54,692 bases of DNA from Bacillota bacterium (GCA_009783515.1 WRDI01000001.1:1-54692), one strand, 5' to 3'; counted from the first letter of the stretch, positions 41,071-48,858 are shown. A program made the numbers and translations. The notes: generated by a model from the sequence alone, not told the origin.

Positions 41071-41152
41071 TTTGTCATTCCTAACGCGTAGCGAAGGATC
41101 TCAACCTTATAATAAAAAGAAATAGATCCTTCGCTTTGCGTTAGGTGTGACA
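41071..41152. repeat. Palindromic dispersed repeat, second copy
   Basis: Arms GTCATTCCTAACGCGTAGCG... and the complement-like ...CGCTTTGCGTTAGGTGTGAC around AAGGATCT/AGATCCTT. Same family as 34409-34489 but with several mismatches. Confidence 0.8.
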
Positions 41153-41174
41153 GAATGACCCCACACTCCACGGC

Positions 41175-41197
41175 GACGGGGGCAAGCCCCCGCCCTA
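41175..41197. repeat. Palindromic GGGGGCAAGCCCCC element
   Basis: In reverse complement its core (GTAGGGCGGGGGCTTGCCCC) is identical to the sequence inside the acyl-CoA ligase gene at 35886-35905. Confidence 0.8.
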
Positions 41198-41236
41198 CAA
41201 TAAAAATTATTAAAAAGGAAGTACGAAAAACAAGCC

Positions 41237-42556
41237 ATGGACTCTTATCCATTATCCCAATCACTCTTGTCCGCCATAGAGCCGGCAAACCCCGGTTTGG
41301 CATACACGGGACTCACCGTCGCCCTGATCGCCCTGATTCTCCTCTCGTCGTTTTTCGGCGCGGTTGAAACCGCCTATACCTCCGTCAGCCGAATAAGGCT
41401 TAAAAACATGGAGAATAACGGCAGTAAACGCGCCAAAAAGGTGTTAAAACAGCTTGAAAACTTCGACAGGGTGTTGAATACCGCGCTGATAGGCAACAAT
41501 CTTGTCAATATCACCGCCGCAACGTTAGCCGGCATTTTATTCGCCATGTTTATATTAAACGAGGCGGCCAGCGCGATAGTCGCAACCGCCGTCGTGACTT
41601 TAGCCGTATTGATTTTCGGCGACATTATCCCAAAAAGCATGGCGAAGGAAAATCCTGAAAAATTCACTCTGTTCGCACAACCCGCGGTCGGCGCACTGAC
41701 AATATTATTTTGGCCGCTCACCGCGCTTTTCAGCCTATGGCGCAAGATTTACAAGCCAAAAACCGCCGCCGCGGCGGTCAAGGGCGACGAGCTTATCACT
41801 ATCGTCGAGGAAGCGGAGGAGGAGGGCGAAATCGACAGCCACGAGTCGCAGCTTATCCGCAGCGCGATAGAGTTCGACGATGTGGAGCTGTATGATATAA
41901 TGACCCCCCGCGTCAACATGGTTGCGGTCGAGGACACGGACAGCATTGATCACATCGCCGGGGCTTTCGCCGAGACGGATTTTTCACGATTGCCCGTTTA
42001 TCACGAAACGACGGATGTAATCGTGGGAATTTTGCACGAAAAGGACTTTTACGCCGCGCTACGCGAGGACAAAAAGGATATTTTGAAGGTGATGAAGGAC
42101 GGCATCTGTCTCTCGCGCAATATGAAAATATCCGCCGCATTGCGCACCTTGCAGAAGGCAAAAAAGCACATGGCGATAGTAGTAGACGAGTTCGGCGGAA
42201 CCAGCGGGCTGGTCACCTTAGAGGATATTTTGGAGGAATTGGTAGGCGAAATCTACGACGAACACGACGATGAGGAGGAGGTACTGCTCAAAAAGCTGGA
42301 CGAACATACCTTTGTCGTGTCGGGCTCCAGCAGCCTTGAGGATATGTTCGAGGAAATGGACCTTGATATTCGCGAGGAGTTCGAGTCCGCAACCGTGGGC
42401 GGCTGGGTGACCGAGGAATTACAGCGCATACCCTTGGTGGGGGAGAGTTTTAGCTATCAAAATTTGGACATTGTTGTGACCAAGGCAAGCCCAAGGAAGG
42501 TGGTTGAGGTAAAGGTTGTGATTAAGGAAGTCGAGGAGGAAGCGGAGGAAGAGTAG
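41237..42556 (+). CDS. CNNM/CorC family membrane protein with CBS domains
   Basis: 439 residues. DUF21 membrane domain in the first 180 residues (LSSFFGAVETAYTSVSRIRL, NALIGNNLVNITAATLAG-type helices, GDIIPKSMAKENPEK), then two CBS domains (MTPRVNMVAVEDTDSIDHIA; HMAIVVDEFGGTSGLVTLED), then a CorC/HlyC transporter-associated domain (VSGSSSLEDMFEEMDLDIRE). Such proteins export Mg2+ or Na+/Co2+ with the CBS pair sensing nucleotide. The C-terminus is very acidic. Single gene with its own promoter and a terminator. Confidence 0.92.
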   Translation: MDSYPLSQSLLSAIEPANPGLAYTGLTVALIALILLSSFFGAVETAYTSVSRIRLKNMENNGSKRAKKVLKQLENFDRVLNTALIGNNLVNITAATLAGILFAMFILNEAASAIVATAVVTLAVLIFGDIIPKSMAKENPEKFTLFAQPAVGALTILFWPLTALFSLWRKIYKPKTAAAAVKGDELITIVEEAEEEGEIDSHESQLIRSAIEFDDVELYDIMTPRVNMVAVEDTDSIDHIAGAFAETDFSRLPVYHETTDVIVGILHEKDFYAALREDKKDILKVMKDGICLSRNMKISAALRTLQKAKKHMAIVVDEFGGTSGLVTLEDILEELVGEIYDEHDDEEEVLLKKLDEHTFVVSGSSSLEDMFEEMDLDIREEFESATVGGWVTEELQRIPLVGESFSYQNLDIVVTKASPRKVVEVKVVIKEVEEEAEEE

Positions 42557-42598
42557 GAAGAGTAGGCGGCGGTCAGTGATCAGTATATAAGACTCAAT

Positions 42599-42639
42599 AA
42601 CAAACGGACATTCGATTTTTACGAATGCCCGTTTTTGTT
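42599..42639 (+). terminator. Terminator after the CNNM/CorC gene
   Basis: CGGACATTCG / CGAATGCCCG hairpin with flanking AACAAA...TTTTTGTT, about 45 nt after the stop. Could serve both strands. Confidence 0.65.
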
Positions 42640-42679
42640 AGCTGTTATCTTCTTAACCAACCGATAACCCATATTCCTT

Positions 42680-42712
42680 ATTCTCTATTCTCTAACCCCT
42701 AACCCCTAAACA
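42680..42712 (-). repeat. G-rich heptamer array at a gene 3' end
   Basis: On the minus (sense) strand the array reads TTTAGGGGTTAGGGGTTAGA, then GAATAGAGAATAAGG. The TAG stop of the DUF4097-like gene is the first unit of the array. Confidence 0.8.
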
Positions 42713-43608
42713 AAGCTCAGCCTTATCGTGCCCCCGTTCTGACGCACGGTTATGGTTTTGCCGACGCCAAATTGATTACTCACGTTGCAGGTGCCGCCGT
42801 TTTTGTTTACCGAGATGCCGTATTCGGACTTAGCTCCGACAAGCTCGCCAATTATTGTGCCGCCGTTCACCCTATTTAAGTTCAACGTGTTCGTTTCCAT
42901 CCGCGTAAACCGCAAAGTCCCGCCGTCCTTGTCGCAGTCAAAGCTTTTCGCCTCCATCTCTTTTAAGGTTGCCGTACCGCCGTTCTGCTTAAAAACAACC
43001 GCGCCGCTTGCCTTAATCCCGTTGAAGGCGCTTGTGCCGCCGTTTTGTGTGTGCGTCAGCGTATCCGCCTCTATCGCGCCATCCTTGTCGCCGTACGTGC
43101 TTGTGCCACCGTCCTGCCACGTATCTATTTTGCTTATCTTATCAATACCGCCAAGCAGCTTGAACGTGCCTCCGGATTGCCTGACCTTCAGTTCGTCCAG
43201 CTCCTTAACGGGAATATTGATTTGCATTTTGTTCTTTTCGGAATTTCCCCAGTTAATTTTGAAAGGGAACTTTGGAATGTGCTTTTCCCTTATCGTCAGC
43301 TTGCCGTCGCTGAAGGTGACCTCGATTTTTTCCGACTCAGTATCATGCCACTCGACGTGCGCAGGCTCGCCCACGCCGACGCTCTCTACCGTCACCACCC
43401 TGCCGGACATCCTTATGTCCAACGCTATCACTTTATCACCGCTTGCGTCCGTCCAGCTTCCCGCCTTATATTCGGTGGTGTCCGCCGAGACAAAGCTCCA
43501 CTCAAGGGCGAACATCCCGCCGCAAAACAGCAGCGCGCCCACAACAAACAGTATTACCGCCCAAATCAAAAGGTGGTGGGATTTACTTCTTTTTTCCTTC
43601 TTTTCCAT
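42706..43608 (-). CDS. Membrane-anchored DUF4097-like beta-solenoid protein
   Basis: 300 residues. A basic start and one membrane helix (LLIWAVILFVVGALLFCGGM, near 13-32) anchor an external or cytoplasmic-facing beta-rich domain. From residue about 143 on, xNGGT or xDGGT recurs eight times at roughly 19-22 residue spacing (QSGGT, QDGGT, QNGGT, QNGGT, KDGGT, VNGGT, KNGGT, QNGGT), as expected for turns of a right-handed beta-helix. It starts 2 bases after the DUF1700 gene stop with AAAGGAG upstream. Putative adhesin/DUF4097-type proteins are regular partners of PadR and DUF1700, probably in an envelope stress module. Confidence 0.75.
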   Translation of the reverse strand: MEKKEKRSKSHHLLIWAVILFVVGALLFCGGMFALEWSFVSADTTEYKAGSWTDASGDKVIALDIRMSGRVVTVESVGVGEPAHVEWHDTESEKIEVTFSDGKLTIREKHIPKFPFKINWGNSEKNKMQINIPVKELDELKVRQSGGTFKLLGGIDKISKIDTWQDGGTSTYGDKDGAIEADTLTHTQNGGTSAFNGIKASGAVVFKQNGGTATLKEMEAKSFDCDKDGGTLRFTRMETNTLNLNRVNGGTIIGELVGAKSEYGISVNKNGGTCNVSNQFGVGKTITVRQNGGTIRLSFV

Positions 43609-43610
43609 GA

Positions 43611-44369
43611 TTATTTCTCCTTTTTAAAGGTCTTTCTGACGACCGTTGAAATCAATTTGAATAATTTTGTACAGATAAAAATGCCTATAAGCCCCACCCC
43701 GACGGCGGCAAGACTGATGCCAAGCTGCACTATACCCGCCGCTATGTTGCCGTCGGCCATTACGACAAACGCCGTCGCCATGTAATACACCCCCGCGACA
43801 CAGCCCGCCGCCATGCCTATCAAAACTCCCGCCGTACCCGCAACTGCGGCGATAAGCACGGCAAACGCGGCGGCGGTAAGGGCAATCATAACGGCAAACG
43901 CAGCGATTGTGAGCGGAAAGGTAATCACGAAGGCGGAGAAATAGACCGTCCAGAACGTCTTGTTTTTAAGTATGTTGTTGTTGACCGCCGTCTTTGCCTT
44001 TGCCGCGGTTTGGGTGATTTTCGCTTTGACCGTGGGGGGCGGGTCGGTGCGGGACGATTGCTGCCGGGGCGGCGGGGGGTCGTTTTTTGGCGGAGCGTGC
44101 CCCGTGTTCGGCGGGGGGGCGACTATGACGGGGGGCGGACAGATCAACGCCTGCGGCGCGTCGCTTGCGCCCTCGACGGCCTCGCTGATAAATTTTTCCG
44201 CCGCCTCCTTGGGTGTGCCAAAGCCCGCGACGATTGCTTCCTCGCTTTCGCCGCGGTCGCACCTATCATAATACAGCTCGTTGTAGTATTCGATAAGCTT
44301 TACCTTTTCGGCGGTGGTTACACCCGGCAGATGCTCCCAAAGCTGGTCTAAAAATTCGTGTCTTTTCAT
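43611..44369 (-). CDS. DUF1700 membrane protein
   Basis: 252 residues from ATG 44369 with GGGAG upstream. The first 70 residues (MKRHEFLDQLWEHLPGVTTA, EYYNELYYDRCDRGESEEAI, GFGTPKEAAEKF) are the DUF1700 helical domain. A Pro-rich linker (about 75-110) and four to five hydrophobic helices follow. Function unknown; the invariable context padR-DUF1700-DUF4097 suggests a regulator/sensor of envelope state. Preceded by a full intergenic repeat element. Confidence 0.85.
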   Translation of the reverse strand: MKRHEFLDQLWEHLPGVTTAEKVKLIEYYNELYYDRCDRGESEEAIVAGFGTPKEAAEKFISEAVEGASDAPQALICPPPVIVAPPPNTGHAPPKNDPPPPRQQSSRTDPPPTVKAKITQTAAKAKTAVNNNILKNKTFWTVYFSAFVITFPLTIAAFAVMIALTAAAFAVLIAAVAGTAGVLIGMAAGCVAGVYYMATAFVVMADGNIAAGIVQLGISLAAVGVGLIGIFICTKLFKLISTVVRKTFKKEK

Positions 44370-44391
44370 AAATAATAACTCCCTTTTGAGA

Positions 44392-44525
44392 ATGCTCAAT
44401 GCCCAATGCTCAATGTTCAATGACGGTCGAATTCTTTTTAGAATGCTCAATGCTTAATGTTCGCGGCTCATTACTTAATTTTATCCTTCATTGAGCATTG
44501 CGCATTGTGCATTGCTCACTGTAAA
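44392..44525 (-). repeat. Intergenic CATTGAGC element between padR and DUF1700
   Basis: On the minus strand: GAGCAATGCACAATGCGCAA, TGAAGGATAAAATTAAGTAA, TTCTAAAAAGAATTCGACCG, then a CATTGAACATTGAGCATTGG array. It fills the gap between the padR stop and the DUF1700 ribosome binding site. Confidence 0.85.
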
Positions 44526-44837
44526 TCAATCCTCTTTCCAGAAAATCTCCTCAAAAATATGCCGCATTTCGATAAAATCCTGTTTTGCCGCTTTAAGCTT
44601 TTCGCGACCCGTGGCGGTAATATAATAGTATTTCCTAAGCCGTCCGCCGTGGGTGTGGCTTTGAGTTTCAAGATACCCTCCGTTTTCAAGGCGGCGCAAA
44701 ATGGGATAAAGGGTGGACTCCGACACCTCGATGATGCCGTTAACCTCGGTTATCAGTTTATAGCCGTAACTCTCCCCCGCCCTTAAGCAGGACAGCACAC
44801 AGGTATCCAAAAGCCCTTTTTTCAGCTGAACGTCCAA
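44526..44837 (-). CDS. PadR-family transcriptional regulator
   Basis: 103 residues from TTG 44837 with AAGGAGG 5 nt upstream; the ATG further out at 44921 lies inside the -35 box and is rejected. LKKGLLDTCVLSCLRAGESY, then YGYKLITEV, STLYPILRRLENGGYLETQ and RKYYYITATGREKL form the PadR winged helix. PadR proteins repress their own operon. First gene of padR-DUF1700-DUF4097-like. Confidence 0.92.
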   Translation of the reverse strand: MDVQLKKGLLDTCVLSCLRAGESYGYKLITEVNGIIEVSESTLYPILRRLENGGYLETQSHTHGGRLRKYYYITATGREKLKAAKQDFIEMRHIFEEIFWKED

Positions 44838-44891
44838 GCCGCCCTCCTTGTCGCCTCCTTGCGGCGGCGATGTTGGTGTACTATATGAGAT

Positions 44892-44921
44892 ATTATGCAA
44901 TACGCAGTATCGGCTTGTCAA
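44892..44921 (-). promoter_or_regulatory. Promoter of the padR operon
   Basis: TTGACA (44916-44921, minus strand), 18-nt spacer, CATAAT (44892-44897). A/T-rich dyads (TATTGCATAATATC, CATATAGTA) across and after the -10 could be the PadR operator; this part is inference. Confidence 0.65.
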
Positions 44922-44977
44922 CAGGTTTTGTCGTCAAAAGGCTTTTCTTAATGTTTTTCTAATGTTTGCGGCAATTT

Positions 44978-45895
44978 TTATACTAATTCTTTTAGCAGTT
45001 CATTTTTTAAAACCGGCAAATCCGTCACAAAATTAAGGGTGTGCCGGCGTTCCTTGCCGCAGTGTTCGCCTTTTAGGATGTACGGCAGGAATTTACGGAA
45101 AATTTTGACTGCCCAAATTGCCCCTTCGTCCGCCGCAAGATAATCCAAGAGTTTTGACACCAATTCGCGCTTGCCCGTCGGCTCCCGCCCGGTAAAGCGG
45201 TTGAAAATGTCAGGGTCGCGCAGCGCCCCCCGCCCTATCATAAAAAAATCCGCATCCGTTTGCTTTGCCCTTTCTAACGCGGCAAAATCGATTATGTCCC
45301 CGCTGAGCGCAACGGGAATTTTAAGCGCGGCTTTGACGGCGGCAACGGCTTCATAATCCGCTTCCCCCCCGTACATTTGCTCGCGTGTCCTCGCGTGGAG
45401 AGTCACCATGTCCGCGCCCGCATCCTCTATCGCCCGCGCAAAAGGGAGGGCGGGCAAGGTGTCGGTCAGCCCCAAACGCGTCTTGACAGTAACCGTTTTG
45501 CCCGTGTTTTTTATCGCCGTTACTATGGCGGCGGCGCGGGGAATGTCCGAAATAAGTGCGCTTCCCTCTCCGTTACCCGCGATTTTTTTGACGGGACAGC
45601 CCATGTTTACGTCGATTATGTCAAATTTTTGCAGGGCGGGTAAGAGCGCGGCGCGGGCAAAGTCGCTTGGATCGCCGCCGAAAAGTTGCACGCATTTGAC
45701 CGTTTCGGACTGAGCGGTCGCAAGCAATCCGGCGGTTTTTTTGTTGCCGTATAAAAGCCCTTTACAACTTATCATCTCAGTGACGGTAAGCCCCGCCCCG
45801 TTCTCGCTCATCAACCGCCGCAGGGCAGGCACAGAAAATCCCGCCATAGGGGCAAGTATAAAAGGGTTGTTAAGCTTTACTCCGCCGATTTGCAT
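44978..45895 (-). CDS. dus: tRNA-dihydrouridine synthase
   Basis: 305 residues, TIM-barrel flavoenzyme. FILAPMAGFS near 12-21 (FMN), DVNMGCPVKKIAGNGEGSAL near 96-115 with the catalytic Cys, TVKTRLGL near 136-143, LHARTREQMYGGEADY near 166-181 and MIGRGALRDPDIF near 220-232 are all present. It reduces uridines of the tRNA D-loop, and looks closest to the DusB group. Single gene; the MITE-like element at 45946-46187 lies just upstream. Confidence 0.93.
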   Translation of the reverse strand: MQIGGVKLNNPFILAPMAGFSVPALRRLMSENGAGLTVTEMISCKGLLYGNKKTAGLLATAQSETVKCVQLFGGDPSDFARAALLPALQKFDIIDVNMGCPVKKIAGNGEGSALISDIPRAAAIVTAIKNTGKTVTVKTRLGLTDTLPALPFARAIEDAGADMVTLHARTREQMYGGEADYEAVAAVKAALKIPVALSGDIIDFAALERAKQTDADFFMIGRGALRDPDIFNRFTGREPTGKRELVSKLLDYLAADEGAIWAVKIFRKFLPYILKGEHCGKERRHTLNFVTDLPVLKNELLKELV

Positions 45896-46233
45896 AAATT
45901 TTATACCCCATGTTGTTTTTTAACCCTCTAACCCTTACAGTATACTATAGTCAATCAGTTTGAAAATGGTGGTAGCCGGCGAGCGGATTTTTGATGCTAC
46001 GAAGCACGAAGTATAACGCCTTAAAAATGTTCTTTCGCGTACTGGAAGTACGCGAAACGGTTGTTTTTGAGGCTTTGGCGCAGGAGCCCCCAAAAATCTT
46101 TGTTAAACCTCTTGAATTTCTCCGATTTTTTGGGGTAGAAAAAGACGCCGTCGGATATCTACTATTTCCAACTTGATTGGCTATATAAGGCAGCGTGCCG
46201 AGGCATCACGCCTTGCGGCTAGACCCATAACCT
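45896..46233. other. Gap holding a MITE-like element
   Basis: Only the element at 45946-46187 and a G-rich array start (46205-46235) are seen. The 61-codon plus-strand frame inside is part of the element. Confidence 0.6.
45946..46187. mobile_element. MITE-like element with 24-bp imperfect terminal inverted repeats
   Basis: The left end TATAGTCAATCAGTTTGAAA and the right end in complement TATAGCCAATCAAGTTGGAA match at about 19 of 24 positions. About 240 bp, no transposase. Inside is a perfect 10-bp palindrome (TTTCGCGTAC, 46033-46042 and 46048-46057). Confidence 0.6.
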
Positions 46234-46644
46234 CTATTCTCTAACCTCCATTCTCTGACCCCTGATCCTTGATCTCTGATGCCTAATCCCTCCCCCTGCC
46301 CGCTTCGACTTGGACAATTCATAGCTGTGCCGTATCATATCTTTCAAAAGCTCAAGCGGGACGCCTCCGTCAAGATATATTGTGTTCCAATGCTCCTTGT
46401 TCATGTGGTAGCCCGCCGTCACGCCCTTAAACATCTGCCGTAAAAAAATCGCGTCCATGGGGTCGCACTTAAGATTGATAATCAGCCGTCCGCCATAAAC
46501 GGTGATAAAAGCAAAGGATTTGTAATTGCCTTTGTGCCGTATTGCCGCCCAAGCCGTAGGGTCGGCGGTTATAAGGTCAAAGGGGTAATCCTCGTACACA
46601 TCGGGCAACTCAAGGCAGAGGTTGATAATTTCGCGTTTTGTCAT
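46234..46644 (-). CDS. MmcQ/YjbR family DNA-binding-like protein
   Basis: 136 residues from ATG 46644 with AAGGAC upstream; a longer frame reaches into mazG and is rejected. TKREIINLCLELPDVYEDYP, WAAIRHKGNYKSFAFI, LIINLKCDPMDAIFLRQMF and HWNTIYLDGGVPLELLKDMI are the MmcQ/YjbR (CyaY-like fold) signature. Role unknown. The last 15-20 residues (GIRHQRSRIRGQRMEVRE) are encoded by a G-rich heptamer array, which also gives the TAG stop. Confidence 0.85.
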   Translation of the reverse strand: MTKREIINLCLELPDVYEDYPFDLITADPTAWAAIRHKGNYKSFAFITVYGGRLIINLKCDPMDAIFLRQMFKGVTAGYHMNKEHWNTIYLDGGVPLELLKDMIRHSYELSKSKRAGGGIRHQRSRIRGQRMEVRE

Positions 46645-46683
46645 AGGTTTGTCCTTCGTCGGGGGTTTTTCGTTTTTTTTCGT

Positions 46684-46704
46684 CGTAGGGTGCGGCACCC
46701 TACG
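46684..46704. repeat. Perfect palindrome CGTAGGGTGC/GCACCCTACG at the mazG stop
   Basis: CGTAGGGTGCGGCACCCTACG (odd centre) at 46684-46704; the mazG TAG stop is in its edge. Confidence 0.75.
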
Positions 46705-47689
46705 ATTGCCTATTAATGTCGTTAATAATTTTGTTAAGGTAAGCGTTAAGTTCGGTTTCGGCATCGATGCCGGCGTTTGAGCAAAGGACGGCGGAGTCGT
46801 AAAGAAGTTTGCCAATATCCGTGTTTTTATCCGTTTTTACCGTTTTCTCTTCGGTTTCCGTTGCCTTAGCTTTATCTTCCGCCAATTTTTTGTAAATTTT
46901 TTGCGCGCGCATAAGGGAGGGTAGTCCCGCGCAATCTTTTATCCGCGCTTGCGTCCCCTTTCCCTCGTTTGCTCCCTTCCCCGCCTTTTCTTTTTCGCGC
47001 TCCTTGGCCTCCTGCCAGTTTTTGAAAGCCTCTTCTCCGTCTCGCGCCTCCTTCCCTCCGAAAATATGCGTGTGACGGGTGTATAATTTGCGGCAAAGAA
47101 CGCTTAATATGTCGCTAATCTCAAACTCGCCACTTCTTCGTGCAATATCCGCGTGAAAAATGCTTTGTAGCAACACATCGCCCAACTCTTCGATAAGGTT
47201 GGCGCGGTTTCCGCAGTCGATGGCATAAGCCGCTTCGTACGCCTCCTCTATCATGTTGCTACGTATGCTCGCGTGCGTTTGTTCCTTGTCCCACGGGCAG
47301 CCGCCCTCGCCCGTCAGCCGCTGAGTCAGCCTGATAAGGTCGCCGAAGGTATAGACGGTTTTATCAAACCCCGTGTCGGGAAGGATAAGGGCGCTGGAGT
47401 TTTCCCCATGACAGACATCAAGGTTGTCCAAGATCAAGCGGCGCGCTTCACCCTCGTAATAGTACACGGCAGTGTCAGGCGGAAAAAAGCGCACCAGGTA
47501 TTCCTTGGCTTTAAGGGCGTCGGCAACGGTGTCAAGCCCGCAAAGTAACACGGGCAAGCTGTCAAGCTGCGGTTTAAAATCAATGTCGCGCACGTCAAGT
47601 TGCAAAAAACTTATTTTATCCAAGTCCGGGTAGCCGCCACATTGATTTTGCGCTGTTTTTTCCGTTTTTTCAATCATTTTCTTGATCAT
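46700..47689 (-). CDS. mazG: MazG nucleotide pyrophosphohydrolase with shortened N-terminal domain
   Basis: 329 residues from ATG 47689. GGCPWDKEQTHASIRSNMIE near 129-148 opens the MazG domain; EEAYEAAYAI and EELGDVLLQSIFHADIARR are the metal-binding EExxE and ExxD helices. It hydrolyses NTPs to NMPs, cleaning odd nucleotides. In clostridial YabN-type proteins a full tetrapyrrole-methylase domain of about 220 residues comes first; here only some 115 residues remain, resembling the end of that domain without its SAM motifs. A charged linker (EKEKAGKGANEGKGTQARI) interrupts the second half. The ATG lies 6 nt after the -10 box. Confidence 0.88.
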   Translation of the reverse strand: MIKKMIEKTEKTAQNQCGGYPDLDKISFLQLDVRDIDFKPQLDSLPVLLCGLDTVADALKAKEYLVRFFPPDTAVYYYEGEARRLILDNLDVCHGENSSALILPDTGFDKTVYTFGDLIRLTQRLTGEGGCPWDKEQTHASIRSNMIEEAYEAAYAIDCGNRANLIEELGDVLLQSIFHADIARRSGEFEISDILSVLCRKLYTRHTHIFGGKEARDGEEAFKNWQEAKEREKEKAGKGANEGKGTQARIKDCAGLPSLMRAQKIYKKLAEDKAKATETEEKTVKTDKNTDIGKLLYDSAVLCSNAGIDAETELNAYLNKIINDINRQS

Positions 47690-47695
47690 AGTTAG

Positions 47696-47723
47696 ATTAT
47701 ACCACGCTGACAAATTTTTTCAA
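47696..47723 (-). promoter_or_regulatory. Promoter directly before mazG
   Basis: TTGAAA (47718-47723, minus strand), 16-nt spacer, TATAAT (47696-47701). The ATG at 47689 would be at or next to the transcription start, so the mRNA is leaderless or the start is the next ATG (47677). Confidence 0.6.
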
Positions 47724-47885
47724 ACCAATTTTGTTCACAAATTATAAATTGTAAATTACATATTAAGGTTGGCTATCCGCGAATGCCGTCATCATTTGTA
47801 ATTTATAAATCTTTCCTGCGGCAATTTGCGCATTTTAATCCCCTGCCCTGCAAAAGCTAATTGTACAGGAGGTTGAAAGAAAACC

Positions 47886-48047
47886 ATGCAAAAACTTACA
47901 AGCGGGCAAATCGCGCCATGGACGGGAGAATACAGCGTTATCAGCCGTAACGGCCGCACAGTGGGTACGATTCATGTTAACAAGGGCGACAGATTGCCGC
48001 CCACGCAGAGCGACGGCGACCACTTTGAATACAGCAGCAAGAAGTAA
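47886..48047 (+). CDS. YjzC-like small protein
   Basis: A 53-residue gene: MQKLTSGQIAPWTGEYSVIS, then NGRTVGTIHVNKGDRLPPTQ and SDGDHFEYSSKK. The pattern (K/L)xxGQxxPxxGxYxV...xGExxPP(T/S)...W/HF matches small YjzC-like proteins of Firmicutes, of unknown function. AGGAGG (47867-47872) lies 13 nt before the ATG, a little far. A strong terminator follows 31 nt after the stop, which supports a real transcription unit. The antisense frame 47835-48023 is a shadow. Confidence 0.8.
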   Translation: MQKLTSGQIAPWTGEYSVISRNGRTVGTIHVNKGDRLPPTQSDGDHFEYSSKK

Positions 48048-48078
48048 TTGTCGGTCAAAAGTTAATTAAACCCAAAAA

Positions 48079-48110
48079 CAAAAGACCCTCCGTGAAAGGA
48101 GGGTCTTTTG
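48079..48110 (+). terminator. Bidirectional terminator
   Basis: Perfect 13-bp stem CAAAAGACCCTCC / GGAGGGTCTTTTG with a 6-nt loop between the YjzC-like gene and the convergent minus-strand gene ending at 48172. Confidence 0.9.
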
Positions 48111-48171
48111 TAATGCCCAGTGCACAATTATGCCGTAGGTTTTGATTTTTCTAACCCCTAATCCCTGACCT

Positions 48172-48858
48172 CTAATAAAATTCGCTGCCAATGCCTGTCT
48201 TGAAGTGGTCGTCCTCCGACAAAATCCTAAAAAAATCGTAAGTGTACATTTTGGCGGTAAATTCGTATACATAATAGTAAACACTGCCGATTATGCCGTT
48301 TTCGTCATACTCGTCGCTGTCGATTTGATTGTCCATGTTGGCTTCAAGGTAGGCGTAAAGACGAATTTCCTGCATCTTTTTTCCGCTTTCGGGAATCCGT
48401 AAAACAACCCTGTCAAAACGATAGGGGTTTCCGTCCCCATCGATAATCCGCGCGTTTGTGACAGGTTTGCCGTACTTTAGCAGTATCATAAATTCATTGC
48501 TTAAGGGACGGATTTCTTCTGAAAATTTTTCGACGGTGTACTTCCTGTGTTCTTCCGCGCCGTCCTTGTTTGTAAAGGTTTTGGGCTTGATGTCATAATC
48601 CGCCGAGCCTTGAAAAAGACTTTTCATAACCGAAAACTTGACGCTTGCCACGGCGGCGTTAAAAGCCTTGGTTTTTTCCTCGTTTTTGGGCTGGACCTGA
48701 TTGTATGCGGTCAAAACCTCATAGTTGCTATCGTCATAGCTCCAGCCCAGTCTATTAATGGGCTTTATCGAAATAAGACTGAGTACCAACACGGCGACCA
48801 ACACCGCGGCGGCGACCGCCGAAGCAACTATTATGATGTTTTTATACAGTGGTTTCAT
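48172..48858 (-). CDS. Hypothetical membrane-anchored protein
   Basis: 228 residues, not recognised. One N-terminal hydrophobic helix (NIIIVASAVAAAVLVAVLVL, near 7-26) and a soluble domain predicted outside. The domain is rich in Tyr/Asp/Lys with YDDSNYEVLTAY, VLRIPESGKKMQEIRLYAYL and SVYYYVYEFTAKMYTYDFFR. AAAGGAAG lies before the ATG. It is 96 nt downstream of ftsH, all of it repeat, so possibly in the same transcript. The stop TAG begins a G-rich array (TAGAGGTCAGGGATTAGGGG on the sense strand). Confidence 0.6.
   Translation of the reverse strand: MKPLYKNIIIVASAVAAAVLVAVLVLSLISIKPINRLGWSYDDSNYEVLTAYNQVQPKNEEKTKAFNAAVASVKFSVMKSLFQGSADYDIKPKTFTNKDGAEEHRKYTVEKFSEEIRPLSNEFMILLKYGKPVTNARIIDGDGNPYRFDRVVLRIPESGKKMQEIRLYAYLEANMDNQIDSDEYDENGIIGSVYYYVYEFTAKMYTYDFFRILSEDDHFKTGIGSEFY

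Larger units (their letters stand above)
40860..41236. other. Intergenic region holding a promoter and several repeats
   Basis: Contains a G-rich heptamer array after the stop (40855-40888), the promoter at 41011-41038, a short CATAATGCACAAT fragment (41053-41065), the imperfect palindrome 41071-41152 and the palindromic element 41175-41197. No gene seen. Confidence 0.7.

Noticed and set aside
44392-44525. CATTGAGC arrays as a CRISPR
   Set aside because: Units are only 9-10 nt, with no unique spacers of uniform length and no cas genes in the window.
45991-46176. 61-codon plus-strand frame
   Set aside because: It lies wholly inside the MITE-like element and has no ribosome binding site; read as repeat, not gene.
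47835-48023. Minus-strand 62-codon frame
   Set aside because: It is antisense to the YjzC-like gene, which has a ribosome binding site and terminator.
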